Part shown: positions 8,686 through 17,782 of the stretch, piece by piece
Position numbering within the stretch: the stretch's first letter is position 1
Layout: each line of letters starts with the position of its first letter
DNA from: Ehrlichia minasensis
Lineage (GTDB): Bacteria; Pseudomonadota; Alphaproteobacteria; Rickettsiales; Anaplasmataceae
Assembly: GCA_000825765.1 (NCBI GenBank)
Contig: CDGH01000070.1
Span: 62,001 to 126,000 of the forward strand
Direction: 5' to 3'
DNA length: 64,000 nucleotides
The notes under the pieces: model-generated
Told to the model about the DNA's origin: nothing
Databases searched by the model: none
The model's input: only the letters and a program-made list of their open reading frames with translations
Translations under genes and position numbers: made by a program

Positions 8686-8760
8686 TTGCGGGGGCCGGAT
8701 TTGAACCAAGCGACCTACAGGTTATGAGCCTGTCGAGCTACCAGACTGCTCTACCCCGCA
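8686..8760 (-). tRNA. tRNA-fMet (CAU), initiator
   Basis: The cloverleaf is readable on the minus strand: acceptor TGCGGGG/CCCCGCA, D-arm with A11-U24 as in initiators, anticodon loop CTCATAA (CAU), discriminator A, no encoded CCA. Two of the three diagnostic G-C pairs of the anticodon stem are present and the third is A-U (AGG/CCU). Position 1-72 is a weak U-A rather than the usual C-A mismatch. The region after the variable loop (GCTTG before GTTCAAAT) has one base more than E. coli tRNA-fMet, giving a 6-nt variable loop or a bulged U in the T-stem. Confidence 0.92.
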
Positions 8761-9225
8761 TATATCTAGAGCATAAACCCTAACTGGTAATTACTCAATA
8801 TACTAAATTACATACCATTGCAAGAACTTTTTTATCATTAACAGATTGAATTACATTAAGAAAAATTGACCTATAAACTTCATTCTTACATCCACACAGC
8901 AATGCTTTTCAAGAATATTGGCTTATCCCTGCATTTCTCATCATTTTAGTATATCCAATTTTCTTGTTTATAATTTTTCAATAATGTGTGTAGTTTATTG
9001 TTATCAAACAGTAGATTTTATATAGTTTATCGTATTAAAGCTGTATAAGTTTATTATCTAGTTCAAATTTCTCTGTTTTGATTATTGTTTATTATTTTTA
9101 AGTCTGTAGTACTTCATGATTTTGAGGTCAAGATCATATTAAAATTGCAATGTGAATATTTTATTGTTATATTTATTTATGTTATCTTTTATAATAGTAA
9201 TATAAGTGTTACTAATGGAGTATTT
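8761..9225. other. Spacer between tRNA-fMet and the membrane-protein gene
   Basis: Holds the tRNA promoter region on the minus strand (no clean -35/-10 pair found) and arm 2 of the inverted repeat (8985-9090). No credible reading frame. Confidence 0.5.
8985..9090. repeat. Arm 2 of the ~105-bp inverted repeat
   Basis: Reverse-complement partner of 8405-8509. The arms are 475 bp apart and enclose the tRNA-fMet gene. This arm ends about 135 bp before the membrane-protein start at 9226. Confidence 0.85.
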
Positions 9226-10089
9226 ATGGAGAATAAAATTGAGCTGTTTGATGCAAGATTAATTCATAAGTGGCAAATGGCATACATTGCAATGTCAGTA
9301 TTCTATTTGGTGTTATTGAGTGGTGCATTTTTTATATGCTTGTATGCACCTGGTGATATGAAATTTGTAGCAAACTATCTTTTTTTAATGGTTGCGTGTA
9401 TATCATTTATTGCACAGCTAATTAATATTACGTGTAACATATTAAATGTAGTTAATATAAAACGTGAGAGAAAAAATAGCAGAAATGATAAAGTAGAAAT
9501 AGAAGCTCGCAAAAGGTTAATTGTAGCAATTGGTTTTATTGGTGAATCTGCTGCATTTTTTGGTATGTCTTTTGTTATTCTAATATTAGGTGCTCAATTG
9601 CTACCTTTTAGTGCTGTAGCTCTTCCTCTTCGTATTTTAAATATTTTTGCATCAACATTTTCTATAGTTTATGGATTTATACTTTTATGTACAAGTATTA
9701 AGACTAACTCTGAGTCAAAAGATTCGCCAAACTTTAATTTTAAGTTTCATGCTAAGTGGGTATTAACCAATAGTGTGTTATTTCTATTATTAGGGTTTTA
9801 TAATCTTGTATATGAGACAGTATTACATGAAGTTTTAGATTTTACTAACAACCATGATCTGGCTATGCTTTTAAAAGCTACTGTATTTTTAGGATATGTA
9901 TGTGTATTGTCTTCTATTTTCTTATCAAATTTTTTTAATATGAATGCTACAATGGATAAAAATGCAGAGATTAAATGTAGAATAGGATATTTACATGAAG
10001 CAGTAAGCAAGGAACTTCTATTAGATTCACAATTGACAGGTGATCTTGAGGAATTAAAAATTGGTCGGCAGCATGAGGTAAGTCGTTAA
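9226..10089 (+). CDS. Six-helix inner-membrane protein, lineage-specific family
   Basis: A 287-residue protein of unknown function with about six hydrophobic helices (roughly 21-41, 50-72, 99-125, 130-155, 175-195, 210-235), a basic cytoplasmic-type loop after helix 2 (Lys-Arg-Glu-Arg-Lys) and a polar C-terminal tail. The start at 9226 was chosen over an upstream in-frame codon at 9085 because GGAG lies 5 nt upstream and the upstream extension overlaps the inverted-repeat arm. The helix-3 motif Ile-Gly-Phe-Ile-Gly-Glu-Ser matches Ile-Gly-Ile-Ile-Gly-Glu-Gly of the protein at 16818-17570, so the two are paralogues. No transporter motif is recognisable. It follows the tRNA-fMet inverted-repeat region and stands alone. 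Confidence 0.8.
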   Translation: MENKIELFDARLIHKWQMAYIAMSVFYLVLLSGAFFICLYAPGDMKFVANYLFLMVACISFIAQLINITCNILNVVNIKRERKNSRNDKVEIEARKRLIVAIGFIGESAAFFGMSFVILILGAQLLPFSAVALPLRILNIFASTFSIVYGFILLCTSIKTNSESKDSPNFNFKFHAKWVLTNSVLFLLLGFYNLVYETVLHEVLDFTNNHDLAMLLKATVFLGYVCVLSSIFLSNFFNMNATMDKNAEIKCRIGYLHEAVSKELLLDSQLTGDLEELKIGRQHEVSR

Positions 10090-11066
10090 TCTGTAATGAC
10101 AATTAGTTATGCAATATTTTATGCAATTGATAGATTAGGTTAGTTTATATTAATATATTATTATTGTAAAACCATAAAATGGAGATATTTTGTATTAGAT
10201 TGTGTTAATGTTATATATGGTGTCAATTCAATATGTGATGTGAATCTTGTAATAATAGTCAATAATCTGTATAAGTCATTTATTGATAGATATAATATTG
10301 CTTAATGTGAGGGTATTATTTATAGTAGTAAAAATTTAAGATCTATTATGTCTTGAATGGTAGTACCTTATTAAATATGTAATAAAAATTGTTACGTATA
10401 ATGAATAGTGTTTAACAGTAGTGTTTTTTCAGCGTATGTTTGAAGTAAATAAATGTTGTTTATATTAATGATAGTGTTAAGCAATGTAAAATTATTTATT
10501 TGATAGTTATAGTACTGATTAATATTGATATTGTTACCTTAGAATTATTAATTTAATATTGTGTAATACTGATTGGCTTATATAAATGTGTTAGTAATAG
10601 TAGATTTAAATTGAGAAAAATAGTAGTGTGCTATTGATATTGTAAATATCTTGTTATGGTGGTAAGAAGTGTAAGGTAAATGAAAGTTTTTTTGGTATTA
10701 ACCTAATAAGCTTTGTTATGTCTAATCTAGTTTAAGTAGTATTCTGTAGAACTCTTCTTTATTAGATTATATCATTAATTAGGTTTTACTAAGTCTTACA
10801 CTATAAGCTGGTGCTATTTTTCTCATGATAATTTATCTATTTGATTAATATTAGTATAATCAGTGTAGTGTTGTCTACTCTTGCTATTGTTATAATAGTA
10901 TTCGTTGCGTTTATGCTGTATAAGTAGCAGAATGTGTATAATGAGATGTGAAGTACTGCAACACAGCATTAAGTAAAGATAACATTCACTCTGATAATTT
11001 ACTCATCAAACTGTAATAAAACCCTCATATAATATTATAAAGATTGTTATTTAAGGAAGTGTAAAG
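10090..11066. other. 977-bp non-coding spacer
   Basis: No open frame worth annotating on either strand. The only structure seen is the nested inverted-repeat element at 10668-10802. Otherwise simple AT-rich sequence, possibly decayed coding DNA. Confidence 0.5.
10668..10802. other. Nested inverted-repeat element, candidate structured RNA
   Basis: Consecutive complementary blocks nest correctly: AGTGTAAG (10668-10675) with CTTACACT (10795-10802), AACCTAAT (10700-10707) with ATTAGGTT (10778-10785), TCTAAT (10721-10726) with ATTAGA (10761-10766), and an imperfect apical stem around 10739-10753. The result is a 135-nt interrupted long stem. It could equally be two diverged inverted copies of one sequence. 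Confidence 0.4.
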
Positions 11067-12248
11067 TTAACAATTCCTTAGCCTTAGAGAATTTATCTTA
11101 ATGAACCCTTCTGCATCTGTATGGTGATAATCTTCTGATAAATCAAAACTTGCAAGGTTATGTGAATATAAACTGTTTTCAGACTTTCGTCCTACAACTA
11201 TAACAGACCCTTTATATAATTTTAAACGTACAACTCCATTAACTTTTTCTTGTGACTTGTCAATTAATGCTTGTAACATTTTTCTCTCAGTAGTCCACCA
11301 GTAGCCGTTGTATATTAATTTAGCGTATTTTGGCATTATCTCATCTTTGAGATGCGCTGCTTCTCTATCTAATGTTATACTTTCTATAGCACGATGTGCA
11401 TGTAAAAGTATTGTACCTCCAGGAGTTTCATATATTCCTCGTGATTTTATACCTACATATCTATTCTCTACTATATCAATGATCCCTATGCCATGTTTGC
11501 CACCTATTGTATTCAATTGCTTTAATAGATTTGCAGGTGAAAGAGATATATTGTTTATCGCACATGGGTCTCCTTTTTCAAAGGAAATTTCTATGTATTC
11601 TGGAGTATCACTAGCCAATTCTGGAGTTACTGATTTTGAAAGTATTGTATAATCAGGTTCAACATATGGATCTTCTAAAGATTTTCCTTCATATGAAGTG
11701 TGTAATAAATTTGCATCTATGGAATATGGTGGCTCACTAGATTTATCTAAAGGTACATTAATTCCATGTTTTTTTGCGTATTCTATTAAACTATTTCTTG
11801 AAGTTAATTCCCACTGACGCCAAGGTGCTATTACTTTTATGTTTGGATTACAACAATAGTAGCCAAACTCGAATCTGATTTGGTCATTTCCTTTTCCAGT
11901 TGCTCCGTGTGCTACTGTATCTGCTCCTGTAAGTTTTGCTATTTCAATTTGTCGTTTAGCTATTAATGGTCTTGCTATGGATGTTCCAAGCAAATAGTAC
12001 CCTTCATATACTGTATTTGCTCTAAACATAGGAAAGACAAAATCTTTTACAAATTCTTCTTTTAAATCTTCTATGAAAATTTCTTTTACGTTTAATGCAG
12101 CTGCCTTTTGTCTAATAATTGACATATCGTCATCTTGACCTAAATCTGCAGTAAATACTACTACTTCACAATTGTAGTTTTCTTGGAGCCATTTTAATAT
12201 TACTGAGGTATCTAACCCTCCTGAGTAAGCTAATACTATTTTTTTCAT
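11067..12248 (-). CDS. argG: Argininosuccinate synthase
   Basis: Joins citrulline and aspartate with ATP to make argininosuccinate, the penultimate step of arginine synthesis. The N-type ATP-pyrophosphatase P-loop Ser-Gly-Gly-Leu-Asp-Thr-Ser is at residues 9-15. The citrulline/aspartate-binding blocks are recognisable, including [14 protein letters not shown]. The 393-residue length is typical of the bacterial type I enzyme. It is divergent from the exported protein at 12404, with 155 bp between. argJ of the same pathway lies 2 kb away, and together they indicate that this lineage retains arginine synthesis, as reported for Ehrlichia but not for most Rickettsiales. Confidence 0.97.
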   Translation of the reverse strand: MKKIVLAYSGGLDTSVILKWLQENYNCEVVVFTADLGQDDDMSIIRQKAAALNVKEIFIEDLKEEFVKDFVFPMFRANTVYEGYYLLGTSIARPLIAKRQIEIAKLTGADTVAHGATGKGNDQIRFEFGYYCCNPNIKVIAPWRQWELTSRNSLIEYAKKHGINVPLDKSSEPPYSIDANLLHTSYEGKSLEDPYVEPDYTILSKSVTPELASDTPEYIEISFEKGDPCAINNISLSPANLLKQLNTIGGKHGIGIIDIVENRYVGIKSRGIYETPGGTILLHAHRAIESITLDREAAHLKDEIMPKYAKLIYNGYWWTTERKMLQALIDKSQEKVNGVVRLKLYKGSVIVVGRKSENSLYSHNLASFDLSEDYHHTDAEGFIKINSLRLRNC

Positions 12249-12403
12249 AGATATAATGGGTATATTAAAAAACTTGTAATTTTATTATATTTTTGTTGGA
12301 ATGGCAACTTAATTTCTAGGATGGGTATGAAAATACTTTATTAAATGACAATATACATAATGGTTTGTATTATACAAATTATTGATAAAAATATAGTGCA
12401 TTC

Positions 12404-13084
12404 ATGAGAATCTTTTTATATTTGGAGATTATACTTTTGTTGTTTATTAATTCAAATGTGGTGTTTGCAAAGGATGCAGTTAGTAGTCCTGTCCGTAATT
12501 TTTATATTGGTGGATCTTATGGATATGATAAAAAAGCACTTGAACTTAAGGTTGCAGATAAGTATTTAGATTTTGATTTACATGTAGATGATATAATTGG
12601 TTATAACATAGGGTTAAAGTTAGGTTATATATGTCCTAGTGCATCATTAAATAATTTTAGAACTGATCTGGAATTTGTATACATAGCTAAAAGAGAAATG
12701 GTTACTGAAAATGTGGAGGAATCATTAAAAAAGGAAATTGTATATTGGAATGATAATAAGTATAAGGTTTTCTTTAATTTGTACTATGACATGGGTAACT
12801 TTTTTAGTATAAGGGACCTTGCATTTTATTTTGGATCAGGTATTGATGCCTATGGTCTTATTGTTGATAAGTTATCAAAAAAGAGTGAATCTTCAAATAT
12901 TAAAAGCAATTTTATGTTACAAAATGTAATTGGGCTAAAATATATATTATATAATGTTGCAATATATGGTGGGTATAAGTATTTTTTTGGTTATACAAAG
13001 TCTAAAAAAGATAATGTTGTTTTTAAGAATTGTAAGATTTTAGGATCTTATGGTCTGATATTTGGATTAGAGTTTATTTTCTAA
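12404..13084 (+). CDS. Small exported outer-membrane-type beta-barrel protein
   Basis: A 226-residue protein with a signal peptide (hydrophobic 5-20, likely cut after Val-Phe-Ala at about 22). The mature part alternates hydrophobic and polar residues in strand-like blocks rich in Gly, Tyr and Phe, such as Phe-Tyr-Ile-Gly-Gly-Ser-Tyr-Gly-Tyr near its start, and it ends in Phe as outer-membrane barrels commonly do. It resembles in layout the 8-strand surface-antigen/porin-like proteins of Anaplasmataceae but lacks the clear P28/OMP-1 signature, so no family name is given. A similar gene follows 331 bp downstream (13416-14117). The two are probably an old duplication. No strong RBS is visible. 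Confidence 0.75.
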   Translation: MRIFLYLEIILLLFINSNVVFAKDAVSSPVRNFYIGGSYGYDKKALELKVADKYLDFDLHVDDIIGYNIGLKLGYICPSASLNNFRTDLEFVYIAKREMVTENVEESLKKEIVYWNDNKYKVFFNLYYDMGNFFSIRDLAFYFGSGIDAYGLIVDKLSKKSESSNIKSNFMLQNVIGLKYILYNVAIYGGYKYFFGYTKSKKDNVVFKNCKILGSYGLIFGLEFIF

Positions 13085-13415
13085 TATTAATATTCATGTT
13101 TGAGTATTATAGATAACATATTGAAATTTCCCTTATTTCTGTTTTTTTTTTTATAAAATTTATTGTTGTAGTGTATTGTTAGTTTATTATCACAATTACT
13201 CTTATTAATTATATTATTGAAGTAAGCTCTTTATCTTATTGATTATCTATATATATTGTGTAAATTGCATATAGTAAAAGTAATGAGTGATGCAAGTATT
13301 TGCACAGTAGTAAGGTTGCTATAGGTTTGTTGTTATTTATCTAATAATTTCTATATTGACTTTATTATAAATGAATAATATATATCGAATATATGGTTAA
13401 TATATTTACTCTTTT
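13085..13415. other. Spacer between the two exported-protein genes
   Basis: 331 bp, AT-rich, including a run of ten T around 13141. No gene, RNA or convincing promoter found. Confidence 0.5.
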
Positions 13416-14117
13416 ATGAAAAGTCTTAAATATTTCATTGTGTATTTTGTAGTTGCTATAGTTGCTATAGTTGCTTTTGATGCTGAAGCTGTTCCTTTTT
13501 ATATAAAGGGAGAGTATAATTTTGGTGTAAATTATTCTGATAGCTTGAAATCAAAATATATAAATTATGAACGACTTAACATAGATATTAATACTGCTAT
13601 TGGATATAAATTGAAAAATAATTTTTTCTATGAATTTGGAGTAAGATATGCACATATCAAACCTGCAATACAAGAATTAGTAGATTTTGAAAAAATGGAT
13701 TTGATTGATATATTACAAAGAATTATTGGGAAGAAAGTATATGTATCGAACATGGAAAGTATATTTGGGATAAATAGTGTTACTGCGCTTATTAATTTTG
13801 GATATGATTACATTATTAATGATAAATTAACAGCATACTTAAGTTATGGAGTTGGTATTGGTGGTTTATTCAATTATCAAGGATTTAGGAGTAATGCTGC
13901 AACTCATTATGGTATGAGCATGCAAAATGAAGTTGGATTATGTTATGCTTATAATAAAAAAGTGACTTTATGTGTAGGATATAACTGTTTGAAAAATTAT
14001 TGGAAATATGATACAGATAAGATTTATGATGAAGATGGAAATTCTGTTATATATCATTTTCAGGACTTTCAATTGAGTTCTCATGCTGTATTTGCTAGCT
14101 TTAAGATGATGTTATAA
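13416..14117 (+). CDS. Small exported outer-membrane-type beta-barrel protein, paralogue
   Basis: A 233-residue protein with a signal peptide (hydrophobic 6-22, likely cut after Ala-Glu-Ala at about 25), then Phe-Tyr-Ile-Lys-Gly-Glu-Tyr-Asn-Phe, parallel to the opening of the preceding gene product. Amphipathic strand pattern continues to the C-terminus (Phe-Ala-Ser-Phe-Lys-Met-Met-Leu). Function unknown; a surface or porin-like role is inferred from export signal and composition. The hydrophobic core of the signal peptide is encoded by a 9-bp tandem repeat (13452-13475), so its length could vary by slippage. Followed after 235 bp by argJ, which is probably transcribed separately. Confidence 0.75.
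   Translation: MKSLKYFIVYFVVAIVAIVAFDAEAVPFYIKGEYNFGVNYSDSLKSKYINYERLNIDINTAIGYKLKNNFFYEFGVRYAHIKPAIQELVDFEKMDLIDILQRIIGKKVYVSNMESIFGINSVTALINFGYDYIINDKLTAYLSYGVGIGGLFNYQGFRSNAATHYGMSMQNEVGLCYAYNKKVTLCVGYNCLKNYWKYDTDKIYDEDGNSVIYHFQDFQLSSHAVFASFKMML
13452..13475 (+). repeat. 9-bp tandem repeat in a signal-peptide coding region
   Basis: GTTGCTATA occurs 2.7 times in tandem and encodes Val-Ala-Ile-Val-Ala-Ile-Val-Ala. The period is a multiple of three, so copy-number change keeps the frame. Confidence 0.8.
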
Positions 14118-14352
14118 ATTGAGCTATATTCATTAGTGATATTGGTACTTGATTTTCATGTGGTTTGTAGAATTAGATAATCACAGTAGATTGTGTGTAT
14201 GAAGTAAATTTATGGTAATGCTTTTTTATTTTTAGTATTGAATTAGTATGGTTATCTTAAAATTTGGTTTTTTTTTAATAACTTATCTTGCATTATATAA
14301 CCATACTTTATATAACTTGAAGAGTATTATTTAATTAGTTTGGTAATATAAA

Positions 14353-15624
14353 ATGGGTCAGAAATTTTCAGATCATCCTAGATTCTTACTTTCTCCTCTT
14401 GCTCCTACTGATTTTCCAGTTATGCCTGATATTGATGGTGTAGAGTTATACTCTTTTGCTGCTGGTATTAAAAAAATAGTTGGATTTTCAGATAAACTTG
14501 ATCTTTTAATAGTTAAAATGCCAGATAACACTAGTGTTGCAGGAGTTTTTACAACTTCTTATACGTCTAGTAGCAATGTTGAACATTGTAGGAAAATACT
14601 TCCTCATGGTAAAGCGAAGGTTTTAGTTGTTAATTCTGGTAATTCTAATGTTGCAGTGGGTACTGGTGGGTATAAAGCCGTTGAAGAGGTTACAAGGTTA
14701 TGTGCGGAAAGGTTTGGCTGTTCTACTGAGGAAGTATATTTCTGTTCTACAGGTGTTATAGGTGTTCCTTTGCCTGTTGATAAGATTACTTCTATTATAC
14801 TGAATCCTGATTGGAGTAGTGCTGAAAATTCTTGGGATGCTGCTGCTGATAGTATTACTACAACTGATACTTTTATTAAGATGGCGACAAAAGAGGTTTC
14901 AATTTGTGGTAAGAAAGTTACTATTAATGGTATATGTAAAGGTTCAGGCATGGTTGCACCAAATATGGCAACAATGTTAGCATATATTTTTACTGATGCT
15001 AATATCAAGTCAGATGTACTGCAAAAATTACTAAAAGAATACGTTGATATATCTTTTAATAGTATTACTGTTGATGGTGATACATCTACTAGTGATTCAG
15101 TGCTGCTATTTGCTACTAATCTTGCTCAGCATAAGCAGATTTGTTCTGTTGATGATCAAGATCTTAATGATTTTAAGGCTGCTTTAAAGGATATTCTATT
15201 AGATCTTGCGCATTTTATTGTAAAAGATGGAGAAGGGTTAACAAAATTTATTACAATTAATATTAGAAATGCTGCGTCATTAAGTTCTGCTAGAAAAATA
15301 GGGTTTTCAGTTGCAAATTCTTTGCTTGTAAAAACTGCTATGGCAGGTGGAGATGCTAACTGGGGTAGGATCATGATGGCTATAGGTAAAGCTGGTGAAC
15401 CATTTAATAAAAATGAAGTTTCATTAAAAATAGGTGATAGTATTATACTGGTAGATGGTGAAATTAGTGCTACTTATGATAGAAATTCTGTCAATGAATA
15501 TGTAAAAAATAATCAAAATATTTATATTGAAGTTGATATCAATACAGGTAGTTTTGATACAACTGTATGGACTTGTGACTTAACTCATAGATTTGTTGAC
15601 ATTAATGGCAAATATTTGACTTGA
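14353..15624 (+). CDS. argJ: Glutamate N-acetyltransferase / amino-acid acetyltransferase
   Basis: Transfers acetyl from N-acetylornithine to glutamate, recycling acetyl in the cyclic arginine pathway; some members also use acetyl-CoA. The protein self-cleaves before a catalytic Thr. The cleavage site is intact in the block Lys-Gly-Ser-Gly-Met-Val-Ala-Pro-Asn-Met-Ala-Thr-Met-Leu, with Thr207 as nucleophile. The substrate-binding Thr-Thr-Asp-Thr block is at 170-173. At 423 residues it is slightly longer than usual because of an N-terminal extension of about 20 residues. The xth start is 22 bp downstream on the same strand, so both may be co-transcribed and end at the terminator at 16498. Confidence 0.96.
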   Translation: MGQKFSDHPRFLLSPLAPTDFPVMPDIDGVELYSFAAGIKKIVGFSDKLDLLIVKMPDNTSVAGVFTTSYTSSSNVEHCRKILPHGKAKVLVVNSGNSNVAVGTGGYKAVEEVTRLCAERFGCSTEEVYFCSTGVIGVPLPVDKITSIILNPDWSSAENSWDAAADSITTTDTFIKMATKEVSICGKKVTINGICKGSGMVAPNMATMLAYIFTDANIKSDVLQKLLKEYVDISFNSITVDGDTSTSDSVLLFATNLAQHKQICSVDDQDLNDFKAALKDILLDLAHFIVKDGEGLTKFITINIRNAASLSSARKIGFSVANSLLVKTAMAGGDANWGRIMMAIGKAGEPFNKNEVSLKIGDSIILVDGEISATYDRNSVNEYVKNNQNIYIEVDINTGSFDTTVWTCDLTHRFVDINGKYLT

Positions 15625-15646
15625 TAGTAGTGTTTTTTTTATTACA

Positions 15647-16486
15647 ATGATTTTAAAGGTAGCTACATGGAATGTTAATTCTATTAGAAAAAGGTTGGAT
15701 CATTTATGTCGTTGGTTAGTCAAATATGATGTTGATGTAGCATTATTGCAAGAAATAAAATGTACACATGATCAGTTTCCTTTTTTTGATTTAGAATCTT
15801 TAGGGTATAAGTGTTATGTGAATGGTCAGAAAGCTAGAAATGGTGTGGCTGTAATAACAAAGTACCCTATAGTTGGGCAGTTGATTACAAGTATCTTTTC
15901 ATCTAATTATAAATCTAGTTTATGTTATGAGTTAAGCTCAGAAAATTTTATTTATAATTATCAGGAATCTCGTTATTTAGAATGTGTGGTTTTATATAAT
16001 GAAGTTAAAGTGCGTGTTGCGAGTATATATGTTCCTAATGGTCAAAGTGTTGATTCTGATGCTTTTCAGTATAAGCTTGGATTTTTTGATCAATTGATAG
16101 ATCGTGCACTTTTTTTACTAAATAGGGAGGAGGTTTTAATATTAGGTGGTGATTATAATGTAGCACCTTACCCTATAGATGTGTATTCTACTGAAATTAT
16201 GGATGGTAGATTATGTTTTCATCAATATGAGAGGGAAAAGTTTCGTTCTATTTTAAATCTTGGGTTTACAGATGCTTTTCGTATATTGAATGAGCATGAT
16301 CAGAAATTTACTTGGTGGAATTATAAAGCTGGTGCGTGGCAAGAAAATAAAGGTTTAAGGATAGATAATTTACTATTATCACCACAAGCTGTAGATAAGC
16401 TATTATCTTGTGTTATTCATGATGAACTCAGAGGGCTAGATACACCTTCTGATCATGCTCCAGTTATATGTACACTTGAGTGCTAA
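15647..16486 (+). CDS. xth: Exodeoxyribonuclease III (AP endonuclease family)
   Basis: Base-excision repair enzyme of the exonuclease-endonuclease-phosphatase superfamily that cuts at abasic sites and removes 3' blocking groups. Diagnostic positions are visible: Asn9 and Asn11 in Thr-Trp-Asn-Val-Asn-Ser, metal-binding Glu36 in Leu-Leu-Gln-Glu-Ile-Lys, the Gly-Gly-Asp-Tyr-Asn-Val-Ala-Pro block, and the C-terminal Ser-Asp-His-Ala-Pro-Val. The 279-residue length is normal. A good intrinsic terminator lies 12 nt after the stop codon. Confidence 0.95.
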   Translation: MILKVATWNVNSIRKRLDHLCRWLVKYDVDVALLQEIKCTHDQFPFFDLESLGYKCYVNGQKARNGVAVITKYPIVGQLITSIFSSNYKSSLCYELSSENFIYNYQESRYLECVVLYNEVKVRVASIYVPNGQSVDSDAFQYKLGFFDQLIDRALFLLNREEVLILGGDYNVAPYPIDVYSTEIMDGRLCFHQYEREKFRSILNLGFTDAFRILNEHDQKFTWWNYKAGAWQENKGLRIDNLLLSPQAVDKLLSCVIHDELRGLDTPSDHAPVICTLEC

Positions 16487-16817
16487 TAATTAAATTTAAG
16501 TATTTGATTTGCAGATACTTTTTTGTATATTTAGTTGTCATTTATGAACTTAGTTGATAAGGTTATAAAATATGCGTATACAAGTGTTGTTTTATTATAA
16601 GTAATTTACTATTATTACGCAGGTTGTGGAGATAGCTATTATCTTCTGTTATTCTTTATTGAGTATATCTTCTATTCTACTTAAGCTATGTATAGCATTA
16701 AATTGTAAGTATAATTGAGTATATTGATTGATATACTTCTCATTAGTGATTTGTGTGTAATAATAAATTTATTGTGTGAAATTTATAAAGTGTATTTACA
16801 TATGTAATTTGTACATT
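16487..16817. other. Spacer between convergent genes
   Basis: Apart from the xth terminator (16498-16524), I see only a 12-bp palindrome TTACATATGTAA (16796-16807) next to the end of the minus-strand membrane-protein gene. Confidence 0.45.
16498..16524 (+). terminator. Intrinsic terminator after xth
   Basis: AAGTATTTG (16498-16506) and CAGATACTT (16512-16520) form a 9-bp stem with one G-U and a 5-nt loop, followed at once by TTTT and then GT. Classical Rho-independent layout, though low in GC. Confidence 0.7.
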
Positions 16818-17570
16818 CTAAGTTTGTAATAGGTATTGTTGTTCTACTTTTTCATTAAGTTGTGTAGGTTTTATTTCTGTTATTGATGATGTTAAAGTAT
16901 CTTTTTCTTGTGCATTTTTCAAAAAGAGTAAAGAGATTATAATTGAGATATATACTGAGAATAGTACGATTTTAAAAATATCACTGCTGTCATGTTTGAC
17001 AAGGTAACTTGTAGATATAAAGCTTATATTTGCTATTGATATCATTAATGCTCCAACCCAATTTGCCATTGACCAGACTGTATATTTTGTAGGTTTATTT
17101 GCATTTTTTAATTTTTTGTACTGTTTAATGTTTGTGTTTAAAAAAATGGAAGCATATTCTATAATAAACACTGAGGATAACATGCTAAATATAGAAGAAG
17201 CTATACGCATATAATTATTAAATGGGAAAATTAATATTCCGATAGTTGATATAATATTAATCCCTAATAAACTTACTCCTTCTCCAATTATACCTATAAA
17301 AGGTGCTAAACTTTTTTTTGGTAATTTTTCTTTTTCTTGCAAGTGTTTTATTACTATGCTTAAGTTGTATGCTATGTTAATACCATAAAGTAATATTGAA
17401 GATATTGATAATATTGCAGTGTATGGCAATATGAGATTTTTAGTATGCTGTGAAATGCTTGAGATTAATTTGATTATGAAGAATATATTCCATAGTGATA
17501 AAATAATTACTATTGATATTAGGTGAAATTTTGTATAACTAGAAGACTTTCTTTTAATAATATTTGTCAT
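16818..17570 (-). CDS. Six-helix inner-membrane protein, paralogue of 9226-10089
   Basis: A 250-residue multi-pass protein of unknown function with about six hydrophobic helices and a polar C-terminal tail. The third helix carries Ile-Gly-Ile-Ile-Gly-Glu-Gly-Val-Ser-Leu-Leu-Gly, matching the helix-3 motif of the 287-residue protein at 9226. Spacing of helices and the basic loop (Lys-Glu-Lys-Leu-Pro-Lys-Lys) also agree. No catalytic or transporter motif is visible. It is transcribed away from the tRNA-Met promoter region. The family is probably specific to Ehrlichia and relatives. Confidence 0.75.
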   Translation of the reverse strand: MTNIIKRKSSSYTKFHLISIVIILSLWNIFFIIKLISSISQHTKNLILPYTAILSISSILLYGINIAYNLSIVIKHLQEKEKLPKKSLAPFIGIIGEGVSLLGINIISTIGILIFPFNNYMRIASSIFSMLSSVFIIEYASIFLNTNIKQYKKLKNANKPTKYTVWSMANWVGALMISIANISFISTSYLVKHDSSDIFKIVLFSVYISIIISLLFLKNAQEKDTLTSSITEIKPTQLNEKVEQQYLLQT

Positions 17571-17739
17571 AAAAACTTTCTTATATATAAGATTTTATAC
17601 CAGCGTGGTAGTATACAATATATTTTTTGTTGCGGAAATGTTTTTTAATATCATAAAATAACTCCTAAATTGTATATTAATCGTAATGCAATAAGTATTT
17701 ATATTAGAAGTTTTTGGTGATAAATGCTAAATAATTGTA

Positions 17740-17768
17740 TTGCAGTTATTCAAATCTTATGTTATACA
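17740..17768 (+). promoter_or_regulatory. Promoter of tRNA-Met
   Basis: -35 TTGCAG (17740-17745), 17-nt spacer, -10 TATACA (17763-17768). The mature tRNA begins 15 nt after the -10 box. Confidence 0.65.
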
Positions 17769-17782
17769 GTTTAACTTTAAGG

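Noticed and set aside
9085-9225. N-terminal extension of the membrane protein at 9226
   Set aside because: The extension overlaps the end of the inverted-repeat arm and has no RBS, whereas GGAG stands before the ATG at 9226.
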